Shown: one piece after another, positions 44,345 through 53,300 of the stretch
How the letters are laid out: every line of letters starts with the position of its first letter
How positions within the stretch are numbered: position 1 is the stretch's first letter
DNA from: a virus
Length of the DNA stretch: 60,540 nucleotides
Virus record (IMG/VR): IMGVR_UViG_3300035701_000034
Span: 1 to 60,540 of that record
Strand: one strand, 5' to 3'
The notes under the pieces: generated by a model
Told to the model about the DNA's origin: nothing
The model's input: only the letters and a program-made list of their open reading frames with translations
Databases searched by the model: none
Position numbers and translations under genes: made by a program

Positions 44345-44371
44345 CCCTATTAGAGGTTTTTTATGCTTCAA

Positions 44372-44380
44372 GTATTTATA
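44372..44380 (+). promoter_or_regulatory. putative late promoter element
   Basis: GTATTTATA with its second base 23 bp before the ATG at 44396. Confidence 0.6.
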
Positions 44381-44395
44381 ATAAATAAATACATT

Positions 44396-44617
44396 ATGAA
44401 AGAAGTAATAAAAAACAACATTAAGGAATTATCGATAATGGCATTAGCCTTTGGTATTTTTGTGGCTGTAGCACTATATGTACCAGATGATTCAATTTTT
44501 AAACAAATATTTGCAGGGTTTATAGTTTTAGTGCTAATTGCTAGTGCTGTACTATTAACTCCCCTTGGCAATCCTTTGAAAAGAATTTATAGAAAGTGGA
44601 AAGGACTTGATAAATAA
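44396..44617 (+). CDS. small membrane protein
   Basis: A 73-residue protein starting at 44396; the in-frame TTG at 44363 would overlap the promoter element. It has two hydrophobic segments (ELSIMALAFGIFVAVALYV and IFAGFIVLVLIASAVLL) and a basic C-terminus. Likely an inner-membrane protein with late expression. Confidence 0.65.
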   Translation: MKEVIKNNIKELSIMALAFGIFVAVALYVPDDSIFKQIFAGFIVLVLIASAVLLTPLGNPLKRIYRKWKGLDK

Positions 44618-44619
44618 TC

Positions 44620-45210
44620 ATGACTTTTTTGTATGCATTTCTACAACGTGTAATGTCTGGAATAGTTAGCTATTTTGGATATTCACACAGAGTATTAGGA
44701 TTGGTATTAATGTCAATTCTAATGATTGGTTTTCCGTTATTAACAATGAATTGGAATTTATTTTTTATCATATTCTTCGTTGTTAATGCAATCACTATTA
44801 TAATGAAGATGGTTAGTTTCGATGTCGATCTTGGATTGTCTAATCTTAAATATAAAGATATTCATCTTTGGGAAAGCTTAGTAACTGGTGGTTATGTAAT
44901 GTATCTTATGCTTATAGGACATAATATATTGTTACTTATGTGTTCAGTATATCCTGCACTAATTCTACATAAAGGATTTATTAATCTAGGATGTAAACTT
45001 ACCTTCTTTGCGGAAGCTACTGACGATCCTACAGGAAAGACATATGGAATTCCATTACTTGGAATAAAGGTTAAAAGATCAAGTACTAAATTTAGGCTAA
45101 TTGCTGCAGGTGTATCACTACTTATAGCATTAATAGTACTGGTGTTACATTTTGATATTAGCGTGGGATGGTTTGCAGAGAATCCATATATCTTTCATAT
45201 AGGAAGATAA
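44620..45210 (+). CDS. multi-pass membrane protein
   Basis: A 196-residue protein with about five hydrophobic segments (VLGLVLMSILMIGFPLL, LFFIIFFVVNAITIIM, GGYVMYLMLIGHNILLLMC, IAAGVSLLIALIVLVLHF). No transporter motif was seen. It starts 2 bp after the preceding membrane gene, so the two may act together, perhaps on the host membrane. It ends just before a convergent leftward operon. Confidence 0.65.
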   Translation: MTFLYAFLQRVMSGIVSYFGYSHRVLGLVLMSILMIGFPLLTMNWNLFFIIFFVVNAITIIMKMVSFDVDLGLSNLKYKDIHLWESLVTGGYVMYLMLIGHNILLLMCSVYPALILHKGFINLGCKLTFFAEATDDPTGKTYGIPLLGIKVKRSSTKFRLIAAGVSLLIALIVLVLHFDISVGWFAENPYIFHIGR

Positions 45211-45219
45211 TTTATACCA

Positions 45220-45435
45220 TCATTTTAGTTTGAAATCCTGATCCACCACTATCATAATATCTCCGATTGATTCGATATTTTTGAATGTGTTCCTCATTAT
45301 TTGATTTATAAAATCAGTAGAAAAGTATTGGTATACTTCCATACTGTCTGTAGGTAGGGTAAGTATAACGCTATTATTCGATTTCTTTACAAACTTAACC
45401 GTTAATCTTGCTGTTGTTTTTTGGTAATTTTTCAT
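45220..45435 (-). CDS. small hypothetical protein
   Basis: A 71-residue beta-rich protein (ARLTVKFVKKSNNSVILTL) overlapping by 4 bp the end of the SbcD-SbcC-like gene; it is the last gene of that leftward operon. No family recognised. Confidence 0.65.
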   Translation of the reverse strand: MKNYQKTTARLTVKFVKKSNNSVILTLPTDSMEVYQYFSTDFINQIMRNTFKNIESIGDIMIVVDQDFKLK

Positions 45436-48400
45436 TCTTCTAATTTTATGGTTGATATTTTATTATTATCAATAATAGCTGAGATAACATAATCAGGTTG
45501 AATATCATGATTTTGTTCAATGATAATGAGTTTCTTTACACGTTCTTTAATTACTTTGATAAAATCGAGGAATTCATCAATGCTCTCATCCTTCAATTTA
45601 CCCATAACCTCATCTAACATAAATAGACTGGGTTTGGATTTGATGTTAATTTCATTCAATGCAACCTTTAAAGATATACTAGAAAAGGTACGTTCCTTAC
45701 CAGACCCACCAAGACACTCTATAACTGCATTAGGATGCATTGCATAAGACATCTTTAACTTGAGGTCAGATTCATCTAACCATACGTTGAAGTCAACAGG
45801 CTGCAATAGATTGGATAGGGTGGTATTAATCTTTGGTAGTAGATTATTACGAAGAATTTGGGTTGGAACCCCATCACGATGAATACAATTCATATAAATG
45901 TCCATTACGACATCATTTTTTTGCTGTTCTTTAAATCTTTTAATTAGTTCGTGCTTACTAGTAATTTGTTTTAGATTATATGCAATGTCATTATCCATAC
46001 GGTTAATATCACGCATGAGATTATCCTTGTCGGTTTTTAATTGAGTTAGATCACGTAGAACTAAATCCAATTCCTTTTGGATATTGATATTATCTTGAAT
46101 TTTTGAAAGTAGTTCATCGTGCTTTTTGATTTTATCTTGTTCTGCACGTATCTTAAGTTGGAAATTTTCATACTTGATAGGAATTGATTTCAGATCGTCT
46201 AATAATCGTTCCCTTTTCTCTACTTCAAGTTTATCGTTATTTAGGGTTCCAATCTCAACAGTAATCAATTCGAAACCAATAGATTTTTCACCAATAATTG
46301 CTTCAATATCTAAAATAGATTTCTTAAGTTGGACGATTTTTAAATCAAAGTTCTTATCTGCTGATTTGATCTTTACCTGATCAGCAATATTAAACATCTG
46401 ACTTTCCAGTGCTTTAATTTTTTCTTGAATAGGTATTATCGTCTCAACTGTTTTTTCCCTACCACAAGTTAAGCATGTCTTACTATTATTTAGATTGGCA
46501 ATTTCGTCTTTCTTAGCCTTTCCTTCTCTTTTCAATAATTCAATTTCTCCATTGAGTTTATTGGAGAGTGATATTGTTTGTTCAATTGAAAGACGATGTT
46601 TATTGATCTCTGTTCTTAATTGGAATTCTTCATTTTTATGATTCTCTTTTTTTAGAATAAGAGAAGCAAGCTTTTCAGCATCATAAGAACTTTTCAATTT
46701 AGTTATGTTACTATTTAATAAACTAAGGGTCAATTCTAATTCATCAATTTCTTTCAGATAGTTATGTATTATCTTTTGAATTTCTGTAACATTAAGTTTT
46801 GCAATTTCAGGGTCTATTTGGTGAAATAGTCTGGTAATTCTATCACGATTTAGTTCAGCACTATTAATTTTTTCATCTAATTTTTCAATCTTTTCATATA
46901 ACAGGCCAATAAACATTTCATTTTCCATAATTTGTTTATCTAACATTGCAATTGCAGTAGTTTCAACATCAAGATTACAGCTAACACGATTTGAGGTAAT
47001 TAGCTCCTTCTTATAGTTCTTAAATTCTTTCAATCGAATATCAAATATATCTAAACCAGAATCAACTAATATTGAATCTAAAAATATAGAATTATCAGTA
47101 CTTAGAATATTGTTTAGGGTATCTGCGGTGGTTAATGTGATGCGAATGAAATTCTCATATGTACCTATAATTTCGTCAATACGTTTCTGTGTCTTTAAAC
47201 GATCTTCATCATTTAAAGCATTAAGATCATTTTCATTACTGAAATCATCGTCCGGTGATGTTAGTTTATGATAGTTGACAACAGTACTGGCTTTGATTAT
47301 TTCATCTTCTTTATTCTTGTTAATGGTAGTAACTCTTTTAATACCATAGTATTCCCCATTACAGTCGATAACTAACCCACCCTCACAGCTATTGATGTCA
47401 GTTCTATTGTTAACAAATCTAGCATCCCCAAATTTCTTTCTGGAGTCGGTTTCTAATGATTTCCCATGCTGAATATACGAAAGCAATTGAATTATTGAAG
47501 ACTTACCAGCCGTGTTCTTTCCTGTGATTTGATAGAGGCCATTTTTATCCCTCCAATCGATGTCAATAGATTTGATGTTACGGAAATTTTTTCCCCAAAA
47601 TCTAACAATAGACCATTCGATATTTGTTAATTCTTCAACCACAATACGATTCTCAATAATCTCATCGAGCTTTAATACATCACTGACGATTTCATCATCG
47701 TGACCTATTTTCTTGAGATAATCTTCAAAGATTTTGTGAAGTACTTCTCGCTTGGTGATATTTTCAATAACATCAACATCCTGAGTATCGATTTTATTTT
47801 CTTCGATAAATTCGACTTTGTGTTTGAATGATACTGGTGCATATTTATTTGAAATATATGTCCAGAGTCTTTTTTCGTTTTCAGTGTTTTTTAGTGCAGG
47901 AAGCGTTTGCCATTTTATTCTGATTGATGGCTTAAGTGATATATCCTTTATATCTATATTAAGATTCTCAAAATCGGTGAATCTATTAACTATTACTGTG
48001 TGATAGTTATATTCGTTTTTTATGGGTACGTCTTTATGGGTTTTCTCTAAAACATCCCACATGATATAACCATGAAATTCATCATCACCCTCTGCATAGT
48101 TTTGGGCTATTAGTGAACCACAGTAGGCTTTAGTTTCATTGAGAAAATATTGGTGTTTGTGAATATCGCCAAAGAATGAAAAATCTCCTTTGAAATCGTT
48201 TATTGATCTATAGGTCTTACTTTCAAATTCATATCCTGCAGCATCAATACATCCATTAATAGGATCGTGGAATAAATCTATATAGACCTTCGTAGGGTCT
48301 TTAACGAAATCCTTTGGCCAAGGGTTATTTCTCTTTTCACCGTGTTTCCAAACGCACCATACAACGTTTTCATCCTCAACCATTCCAGTACTGTTGAGAT

Positions 48401-48728
48401 ATGTTATTTTAGGGTTAGCTATTGATTCTACGATAGCCTGTATTGAATCAATTCTATTAGTTGCTGCCTTTAGTACATCGTGATTACCACGAGTAATAAC
48501 AAGCGGTGCTACCTTAGTTAGAGCATTGAGAAATTTAGTAACAAGAACAAGAAGCTCACCTTCGAGTTTAATGTAATCATTGAACAAATCACCTACAATA
48601 ACAATTCTATCGGGTTTATCTGTTCGTAGCGATTTTATCAGTTCATTGAAAACCTGCTTATACTCATCGTGTCTTTTTATTGATTTATGCAAATGTATAT
48701 CCGCAAGGTGAGCTATTTTTTTAATCAT
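45432..48728 (-). CDS. fused SbcD-SbcC (Mre11-Rad50 type) recombination nuclease
   Basis: A 1098-residue protein combining two proteins usually encoded separately. Residues 1-340 are an SbcD/Mre11 phosphoesterase: HLADIHLHKS (7-16), VIVGDLFND, ITRGNHDV and FFGDIHKHQYF. Residues 380-1098 are an SbcC/Rad50-type ATPase: Walker A in ITGKNTAGKSSII (about 404), a long coiled coil, a Cys-x-x-Cys zinc hook (CLTCGR, about 753), signature CLGGSGKERTFS (about 1008) and SLFMLDEVMG Walker B. It would resect and process DNA ends; T4 gp46/gp47 are the separate counterparts. Confidence 0.85.
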   Translation of the reverse strand: MIKKIAHLADIHLHKSIKRHDEYKQVFNELIKSLRTDKPDRIVIVGDLFNDYIKLEGELLVLVTKFLNALTKVAPLVITRGNHDVLKAATNRIDSIQAIVESIANPKITYLNSTGMVEDENVVWCVWKHGEKRNNPWPKDFVKDPTKVYIDLFHDPINGCIDAAGYEFESKTYRSINDFKGDFSFFGDIHKHQYFLNETKAYCGSLIAQNYAEGDDEFHGYIMWDVLEKTHKDVPIKNEYNYHTVIVNRFTDFENLNIDIKDISLKPSIRIKWQTLPALKNTENEKRLWTYISNKYAPVSFKHKVEFIEENKIDTQDVDVIENITKREVLHKIFEDYLKKIGHDDEIVSDVLKLDEIIENRIVVEELTNIEWSIVRFWGKNFRNIKSIDIDWRDKNGLYQITGKNTAGKSSIIQLLSYIQHGKSLETDSRKKFGDARFVNNRTDINSCEGGLVIDCNGEYYGIKRVTTINKNKEDEIIKASTVVNYHKLTSPDDDFSNENDLNALNDEDRLKTQKRIDEIIGTYENFIRITLTTADTLNNILSTDNSIFLDSILVDSGLDIFDIRLKEFKNYKKELITSNRVSCNLDVETTAIAMLDKQIMENEMFIGLLYEKIEKLDEKINSAELNRDRITRLFHQIDPEIAKLNVTEIQKIIHNYLKEIDELELTLSLLNSNITKLKSSYDAEKLASLILKKENHKNEEFQLRTEINKHRLSIEQTISLSNKLNGEIELLKREGKAKKDEIANLNNSKTCLTCGREKTVETIIPIQEKIKALESQMFNIADQVKIKSADKNFDLKIVQLKKSILDIEAIIGEKSIGFELITVEIGTLNNDKLEVEKRERLLDDLKSIPIKYENFQLKIRAEQDKIKKHDELLSKIQDNINIQKELDLVLRDLTQLKTDKDNLMRDINRMDNDIAYNLKQITSKHELIKRFKEQQKNDVVMDIYMNCIHRDGVPTQILRNNLLPKINTTLSNLLQPVDFNVWLDESDLKLKMSYAMHPNAVIECLGGSGKERTFSSISLKVALNEINIKSKPSLFMLDEVMGKLKDESIDEFLDFIKVIKERVKKLIIIEQNHDIQPDYVISAIIDNNKISTIKLEE

Positions 48729-48731
48729 CTA

Positions 48732-49115
48732 TTAATATTTTTTACCATGAAGTTTATCTCTGGTGGAATTGTATCGCATTTTGTGCTTGATATGATATTC
48801 AAGATCAATATTCATTTGTCCTGCCAAATCGAAGATTCTAATAATGGTATCAGCTAATTCATCCTCAAATGAATCTTTGATGTTTTCTTTAAAATTCTCT
48901 ACGAATTGTTCGCTGGTATATTTACCGCTTTCTGCTAAAAATTTATCGAATGCATCGATAGCAGCATATTGATTTTTTCTGTCGGCCTCTAGAGCTTCCC
49001 CTAATTCGGAAGTTATCAGCATCAACTTCTCACCTAAATTCCAACCTGTATTATCCCAAAATCCCTTTTCCTTGGCAGTATTATGTGCCTTGGCAACTGT
49101 TTCATTAATTCCCAT
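48732..49115 (-). CDS. MazG-like nucleotide pyrophosphohydrolase
   Basis: A 127-residue protein with the helical pattern of the MazG/dUTPase-like superfamily: LGEKLMLITSELGEALEADRKN (ExxE) and FEDELADTIIRIFDLAG (ExxD). These enzymes hydrolyse NTPs to NMP and pyrophosphate; in phages they may counter stress nucleotides or adjust dNTP pools. It lies 3 bp upstream of the fused nuclease in the same leftward operon and has a promoter at 49167-49197. Confidence 0.8.
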   Translation of the reverse strand: MGINETVAKAHNTAKEKGFWDNTGWNLGEKLMLITSELGEALEADRKNQYAAIDAFDKFLAESGKYTSEQFVENFKENIKDSFEDELADTIIRIFDLAGQMNIDLEYHIKHKMRYNSTRDKLHGKKY

Positions 49116-49140
49116 CTATATCATAGTAATGATAAGATTA

Positions 49141-49197
49141 TTGCTATTTGGCCTACTGACCAATAGCAAACATAATTAAAATTTAGACAATAAACAA
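49141..49197 (-). promoter_or_regulatory. host-type promoter with overlapping inverted repeat (operator candidate)
   Basis: On the minus strand, TTG (plus 49195-49197), a 20-bp spacer and TATGTTTG (plus 49167-49174) match the -33/-7 consensus. TTGCTATT (49141-49148) and AATAGCAA (49162-49169) form an inverted repeat that overlaps the -7 element and the start site of the leftward MazG/nuclease operon. A repressor bound there would block transcription. Confidence 0.65.
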
Positions 49198-49198
49198 A

Positions 49199-49486
49199 TT
49201 ACAGAGTCACAGTCTTATTTCTTTCTAAAAATTCGTGTGATTTACGCAGAATGTAGTTCTGGTAAGATTCTTTTGAGTCGTATGGTATAAAAAACCACTT
49301 CTTTTTTTCGAGTTTAAGATCGAAAGGTATTCCAGAGGGAATGACATTCAAACATTGAAGCAAAGCTTCCATACCGCCCAACCATCTCATTCGTTCAATA
49401 TGATGCATTGTTTTTTTTGATTCTACCCCATTAATAAATAGATAATTTTTATGGAGGTTTCGTAAGGTTGATTCAGGATCGTACAT
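49199..49486 (-). CDS. small hypothetical protein
   Basis: A 95-residue protein with a Cys residue, Met-rich middle (RMRWLGGMEALLQCLNVI) and a basic C-terminal segment (ILRKSHEFLERNKTVTL). No family recognised. It follows the next gene by 2 bp within a leftward pair. Confidence 0.65.
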   Translation of the reverse strand: MYDPESTLRNLHKNYLFINGVESKKTMHHIERMRWLGGMEALLQCLNVIPSGIPFDLKLEKKKWFFIPYDSKESYQNYILRKSHEFLERNKTVTL

Positions 49487-49488
49487 GA

Positions 49489-49764
49489 TTATTTTTTTAA
49501 ACGTGATTCCGCTTCGGCATTAATTTCTTCCCTTAAAGAGGTGATTTTATTCATAATTATTACAACATCTTCAACACCCCTTAGTGGGAGTATAGTTTCA
49601 AGTATGGCAATTGTTTCTATTTCATCTTGTGGTGGGATTGCATCAATGCCATTATATTTTTCCCTTAATATCTGTGCAACCCTTATTTCAACCAATCTAT
49701 TCTTTTTTTGCTCTAGTGACATATTTACAATCTTCTTGAACATGCCCATTAATTCTCCAATCAT
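49489..49764 (-). CDS. small hypothetical protein
   Basis: A 91-residue helical protein, first of the leftward group (IRVAQILREKYNGIDAIPPQ then a coiled-coil-like C-terminus). No family recognised. It is divergent from the rightward membrane protein at 49854, so the 90-bp gap contains promoters in both directions, only one of which (49804) I can point to. Confidence 0.65.
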   Translation of the reverse strand: MIGELMGMFKKIVNMSLEQKKNRLVEIRVAQILREKYNGIDAIPPQDEIETIAILETILPLRGVEDVVIIMNKITSLREEINAEAESRLKK

Positions 49765-49803
49765 AACTATTCGTTTAAGGTATTATACGTGGAATATGGA
49801 AAT

Positions 49804-49834
49804 TTGTTTTATATTGATAAAATCCCTATTTTTG
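49804..49834 (+). promoter_or_regulatory. host-type promoter
   Basis: TTG at 49804-49806, 20-bp spacer, TATTTTTG at 49827-49834, an exact match to TAnnTTTG. It drives the rightward accessory run starting with the membrane gene at 49854. Confidence 0.7.
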
Positions 49835-49853
49835 CCTTGAAAACATATAATGT

Positions 49854-50198
49854 ATGGTAGGATTTATATTTCTGTTTCATTTTATAGCTGATTTTGTCTT
49901 TCAATCAAGACAAATGGGTGAGAATAAAAGCAAGAGCCTCAAATGGTTACTATTGCACGTATCTACATATGCTCTAGTAATGGGCATTCTAACATTTCCA
50001 TTATTTTCTAATTGGCTGGCATTTACGGTTTGGATCGTGATTAATTTCTATCTACATTTGGCAACTGATTTTATAACCAGTAAATTGAGTACACACTTCT
50101 ACATGAAGAAAAACATGTACCAGTTCTGGAATGTGATTGGAATAGATCAAACAATACACTTTATAACCTTATATTACACATTTATATGGCTGATGTAA
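49854..50198 (+). CDS. DUF3307-like membrane protein
   Basis: A 114-residue multi-pass protein. FIFLFHFIADFVFQSRQMGENK is the family's N-terminal signature (HxxxDFxxQ), LHLATDFITSK is the central HxxxD, and IDQTIHFITLYY is the terminal DQxxH. The family's function is unknown. It overlaps the next gene by 13 bp and heads the accessory operon. Confidence 0.75.
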   Translation: MVGFIFLFHFIADFVFQSRQMGENKSKSLKWLLLHVSTYALVMGILTFPLFSNWLAFTVWIVINFYLHLATDFITSKLSTHFYMKKNMYQFWNVIGIDQTIHFITLYYTFIWLM

Positions 50199-50395
50199 AA
50201 ATATATAAATCACTGACACAGGGTATGTCAAATGACAAATTCAAATCGGAGTATGGTAAAGGAGTTATCGGATATGTTTCTTGGGAGAGGCTGAGACCAT
50301 ATCTCGAACATTCAATAGCAAAAAAACTAGATGAAAAAATTGTCGGTATAAAAATAGATGATGAGGGAATTCATATAAACTTGAGAAAGATATGA
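50186..50395 (+). CDS. small hypothetical protein
   Basis: A 69-residue protein (TQGMSNDKFKSEYGKGVIGY, then IDDEGIHINLRKI) with alpha and beta segments. It overlaps the RNA ligase gene through ATGA, so it is translationally coupled to it. No family recognised. Confidence 0.65.
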   Translation: MADVKIYKSLTQGMSNDKFKSEYGKGVIGYVSWERLRPYLEHSIAKKLDEKIVGIKIDDEGIHINLRKI

Positions 50396-51387
50396 AAGAC
50401 GCAACTGTAGAAAAAATAGGATCAATTGTAGTTCATCCAAATGCAGATAGATTGGAATTGGCAACAATACTTGGATACCAATGTGTCGTACAAAAGGGAT
50501 TGTACAAAGGTGGAGAGACTATTGTCTATATCCGTCCTGATTCATTATTGCCCATAGAAAAATGGACAGAGGATTACCGTAAGTATTCCCCAAAGAGAAT
50601 CAAAGCAGTAAAACTCCGTGATCAATGGAGTGAGGGTATTATTGTGCCTTTCGTAATTCTTCCAGAAGTTGTACAGGCACAGCTTATGCAGTATGGTATA
50701 GGTGATGATGTTTCTGATCTTATCGGTGTAACTCATTACGAGCCACCAGCACCTAACGATATTCAAGCAAAGGGTGGACTTCCTCTTGGAATTCCAAAAA
50801 CTGATGAAGAACGTTGGGAAAATTATAGTGAATACGAACTCCCATACGGAGAATTGGTTGATATTACTCTTAAGACTGATGGACAGAGCGCAAGCTATGC
50901 CTACGACATAGAAAGCGATAGATTCATCGTTTTGGGTCGTTCACTGGAATTGTATGAAATATTTACAAACAATTATACTGCTCATATAGAGAAATATGAT
51001 TTGAAAAATAAATTGAAAACTTTCTGTGTAGATAATAGAGTATCATTATGTATACGTGGAGAAAGTTACGGTCAAGGAATTCAAAGTTTTGAACTTAATC
51101 CACATGCTAAACTTCCCAAAGGATGGGCTATGTTCTCTGTATTCTTAATTCAGGATCATGAATATGCACATAAAGGTCATCAATTCTACTTCATCAATAT
51201 TGGGGAGGCATTAGGACTACCTATGGTTAGTTTAATTGAAAAAGACGTTATATTGACTCCAAAACTGATTCAAAAATATTCCGTAGAAATAACTGAGCTA
51301 AATGGCAAACCTTTTGAAGGCGTTGTCGTACAACACTCAAAAGGTAGCTTTAAGATCATTAATAAGCATTACGATTCAAAGAAATAG
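50392..51387 (+). CDS. RNA ligase, DraRnl-like, with N-terminal OB domain
   Basis: A 331-residue protein. The first 110 residues resemble an OB/tRNA-binding fold (IGSIVVHPNADRLELATI, typical of EMAP-like domains). The ligase core has KxDG motif ITLKTDGQSA (Lys161, the AMP-linked residue), RGESYG (motif III-like), EGVVVQHSKG and SFKIINKHY (motifs IV and V). Such enzymes seal RNA nicks after anticodon-nuclease attack or other cleavage. Length is near that of Deinococcus RNA ligase. Confidence 0.85.
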   Translation: MKDATVEKIGSIVVHPNADRLELATILGYQCVVQKGLYKGGETIVYIRPDSLLPIEKWTEDYRKYSPKRIKAVKLRDQWSEGIIVPFVILPEVVQAQLMQYGIGDDVSDLIGVTHYEPPAPNDIQAKGGLPLGIPKTDEERWENYSEYELPYGELVDITLKTDGQSASYAYDIESDRFIVLGRSLELYEIFTNNYTAHIEKYDLKNKLKTFCVDNRVSLCIRGESYGQGIQSFELNPHAKLPKGWAMFSVFLIQDHEYAHKGHQFYFINIGEALGLPMVSLIEKDVILTPKLIQKYSVEITELNGKPFEGVVVQHSKGSFKIINKHYDSKK

Positions 51388-51397
51388 TGTGAGGGGG

Positions 51398-51715
51398 ATG
51401 ATAATTGTTTATGATTACAATAATGTTAGTAATATTACTAAACAGGATTATGATTATGCTTCATTTGTCTTTTGTGTTACAGAAAATAATTTCGTTGAAA
51501 TTCGGAAGACAAGATATGGCACAATGAGAACAAGAGTGCTTCTAAATATTTGTGTTGAAAAATACGCATATTTAAGAAATATGAACGATTTAGTATTTGG
51601 TTATCCAATCGGCATGACATTAAAGGTATTTTTATTAAAAGAATTTAATGAATTGAGTTTTGTTCTTGATTTTAGAAAATATGTTGAAACAGAAAGCCTT
51701 ATTCTTAGACATTGA
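51398..51715 (+). CDS. hypothetical protein
   Basis: A 105-residue protein starting at the ATG at 51398, which follows a rare strong Shine-Dalgarno-like GAGGGGG; the in-frame upstream start at 51302 lies inside the ligase gene. It is beta-rich (DYASFVFCVTENNFVEIRKT). No family recognised. Its 3' end overlaps the HAD gene by 35 bp. Confidence 0.65.
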   Translation: MIIVYDYNNVSNITKQDYDYASFVFCVTENNFVEIRKTRYGTMRTRVLLNICVEKYAYLRNMNDLVFGYPIGMTLKVFLLKEFNELSFVLDFRKYVETESLILRH

Positions 51716-52241
51716 TGGAGTTTTGAACTCTAACAGATATTACATCTCCCTTCCAAAGGAAGATCGTGAGAAATCCTATGATGAATATGGTGATAAATTT
51801 GATCCATTGAGTAAATCATTGTTAAATAAGCTCATTTTGAGAACTGGAGCCAAAGTAGTTATCTCTTCTGTGTGGAGAGGGGCTGGATTGGATGTGATGC
51901 AAAGAATGTGGATTGATCGTGAAATGGAAGGAGAGGTAATTGGTATTACTCCTAATTTCCGTAATTATCGTTCGGGAGAGTATAGTGTGACAATACCTAG
52001 AGGACTTGAAATTGAATGGTATTATGAAAATGTATTTAAATTTCGTCATTGGACATATGATAGTGAATATGTTAGAGATGAAAAAGAAAAATGCGTATTA
52101 GACACATATGTTATTTTAGATGATGATAGTGATATGCTATATAGTCAACGAAATAACTTTGTAAAATGCAACAATTTATTTGGGTTCACACAAAAAGAAT
52201 ACGAAAAGGCATATTTGATTTTAATGCATGGTGTTTTATGA
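51681..52241 (+). CDS. HAD-family phosphatase (RNA-repair type)
   Basis: A 186-residue HAD protein starting at the ATG at 51681. The first motif is ALFLDIDGVLNS (DxD), the second VVISSVWR, and the acidic motif near the end TYVILDDDSDML. It resembles HAD domains found in RNA-repair proteins of phages (Swiss Army Knife type), which remove 3' phosphates or similar. Its place between two RNA ligases supports this. Its stop overlaps the next gene (TATGA). Confidence 0.75.
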   Translation: MLKQKALFLDIDGVLNSNRYYISLPKEDREKSYDEYGDKFDPLSKSLLNKLILRTGAKVVISSVWRGAGLDVMQRMWIDREMEGEVIGITPNFRNYRSGEYSVTIPRGLEIEWYYENVFKFRHWTYDSEYVRDEKEKCVLDTYVILDDDSDMLYSQRNNFVKCNNLFGFTQKEYEKAYLILMHGVL

Positions 52242-52891
52242 AACAGTATGATACAATAGATTATTATGGTGACCATTGGGGTTTACCAGTACTGGCTTTT
52301 GATAAACTTGATGGGTCAAATATTCGTGTTGAATTTTCACATAAGAGGGGTTTTTACAAATTTGGAACTCGTAAGCAAATGATTGATCAGAATAGCGATC
52401 CTTTCGGTATTGCAGTCAATCTATTTATGGAAAAATATAATGAATCTCTTTCAGAAATTTTTCATAGGAGAGAATACCGAAATATTATGTCTTTCGTGTG
52501 TTATGCTGAATTCATTGGTACTAAGTCAGCATTTGGAATGCATGATTTTAAGAATGACATATTCGACATAATATTGTTTGATATTGATCAGTACAAGAAA
52601 GGGATGATGCCTCCAAGACAATTCTACGAAGATTTTCAACCAGTTGGTATTCCTAATGTGATTTACGAAGGTAATCTCAATAGAGAATTTGTTGAGCAAG
52701 TAAAAAATAATGAGTTCAACTTAACAGAAGGTGTGGTGGCGAAAGGCTTAATTAAGACAAAGAAGGGTGTACCACAAATATATGCCTGTAAGATAAAGAC
52801 AAACGACTGGTTTGAACGATTGAAAAATAAAAGTCCCGAAATGTTTGAAACTGAAATTAAACAAGCTAATTTAGCATTTCAATATGAATGA
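52238..52891 (+). CDS. second RNA ligase, Rnl2-like
   Basis: A 217-residue ligase starting at the ATG at 52238; a longer in-frame start at 52166 overlaps the HAD gene. KxDG motif: LAFDKLDGSNIRV (Lys23), then YAEFIGTKSAFGMHDF (motif III-like), LTEGVVAKGLI (motif IV) and ACKIKTNDWF (motif V). It seals nicked or bridged RNA. It is smaller than and only distantly similar to the ligase at 50392, so the phage carries two sealing enzymes. Confidence 0.8.
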   Translation: MKQYDTIDYYGDHWGLPVLAFDKLDGSNIRVEFSHKRGFYKFGTRKQMIDQNSDPFGIAVNLFMEKYNESLSEIFHRREYRNIMSFVCYAEFIGTKSAFGMHDFKNDIFDIILFDIDQYKKGMMPPRQFYEDFQPVGIPNVIYEGNLNREFVEQVKNNEFNLTEGVVAKGLIKTKKGVPQIYACKIKTNDWFERLKNKSPEMFETEIKQANLAFQYE

Positions 52892-53300
52892 AAGAATTTC
52901 CCCTGATCATATCCTAACATTAAATGATGGTGAGATATTTGTATTTGGATCAAACGAAGCTGGTATACATGGTGCTGGTGCAGCGAAATTCGCTTATAAT
53001 TTTTTTGGTGCGCAATGGGGAAAGGGTGTTGGTCTGTATGGTAGATCATATGCTATTCCAACTAAGGATAACCGAATTATAACACTTCCAACTATTTTCA
53101 TTCAAATATATGTTGACGGATTTATTGAATATGCAAATCTTCACAAAGATTTGAAATTCATGGTAACGGAAATTGGGTGTGGATTAGCACACTACAAGCC
53201 TTCGGACATTGCACCTTTATTTAACAAGGCTATTGATGTGGAAAATATCTATTTACCTAAAAGATTCATTATAACAATTACAAATGGAAAAGCACAATAA
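52884..53300 (+). CDS. macrodomain-like (A1S_2505-type) phage protein
   Basis: A 138-residue protein with a pattern found in many phages: IFVFGSNEAGIHGAGAAKFA near the start and VTEIGCGLAHYKPSDIAPLF toward the end. I recall this as the A1S_2505-like family, possibly related to macrodomains that bind ADP-ribose. Its neighbours are RNA ligases and a NADAR protein, which fits an ADP-ribose or NAD-linked function. It overlaps the upstream and downstream genes by 8 and 17 bp. Confidence 0.65.
   Translation: MNERISPDHILTLNDGEIFVFGSNEAGIHGAGAAKFAYNFFGAQWGKGVGLYGRSYAIPTKDNRIITLPTIFIQIYVDGFIEYANLHKDLKFMVTEIGCGLAHYKPSDIAPLFNKAIDVENIYLPKRFIITITNGKAQ

Noticed and set aside
44345-44365. Terminator after the PolB-type exonuclease (CCTATTAGAGG then T run)
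   Set aside because: The arms do not pair over more than two or three bases.
52166-52237. Upstream extended start for the second RNA ligase
   Set aside because: It overlaps the HAD gene by over 70 bp, while the ATG at 52238 gives normal coupling and the ligase motif at the expected distance.
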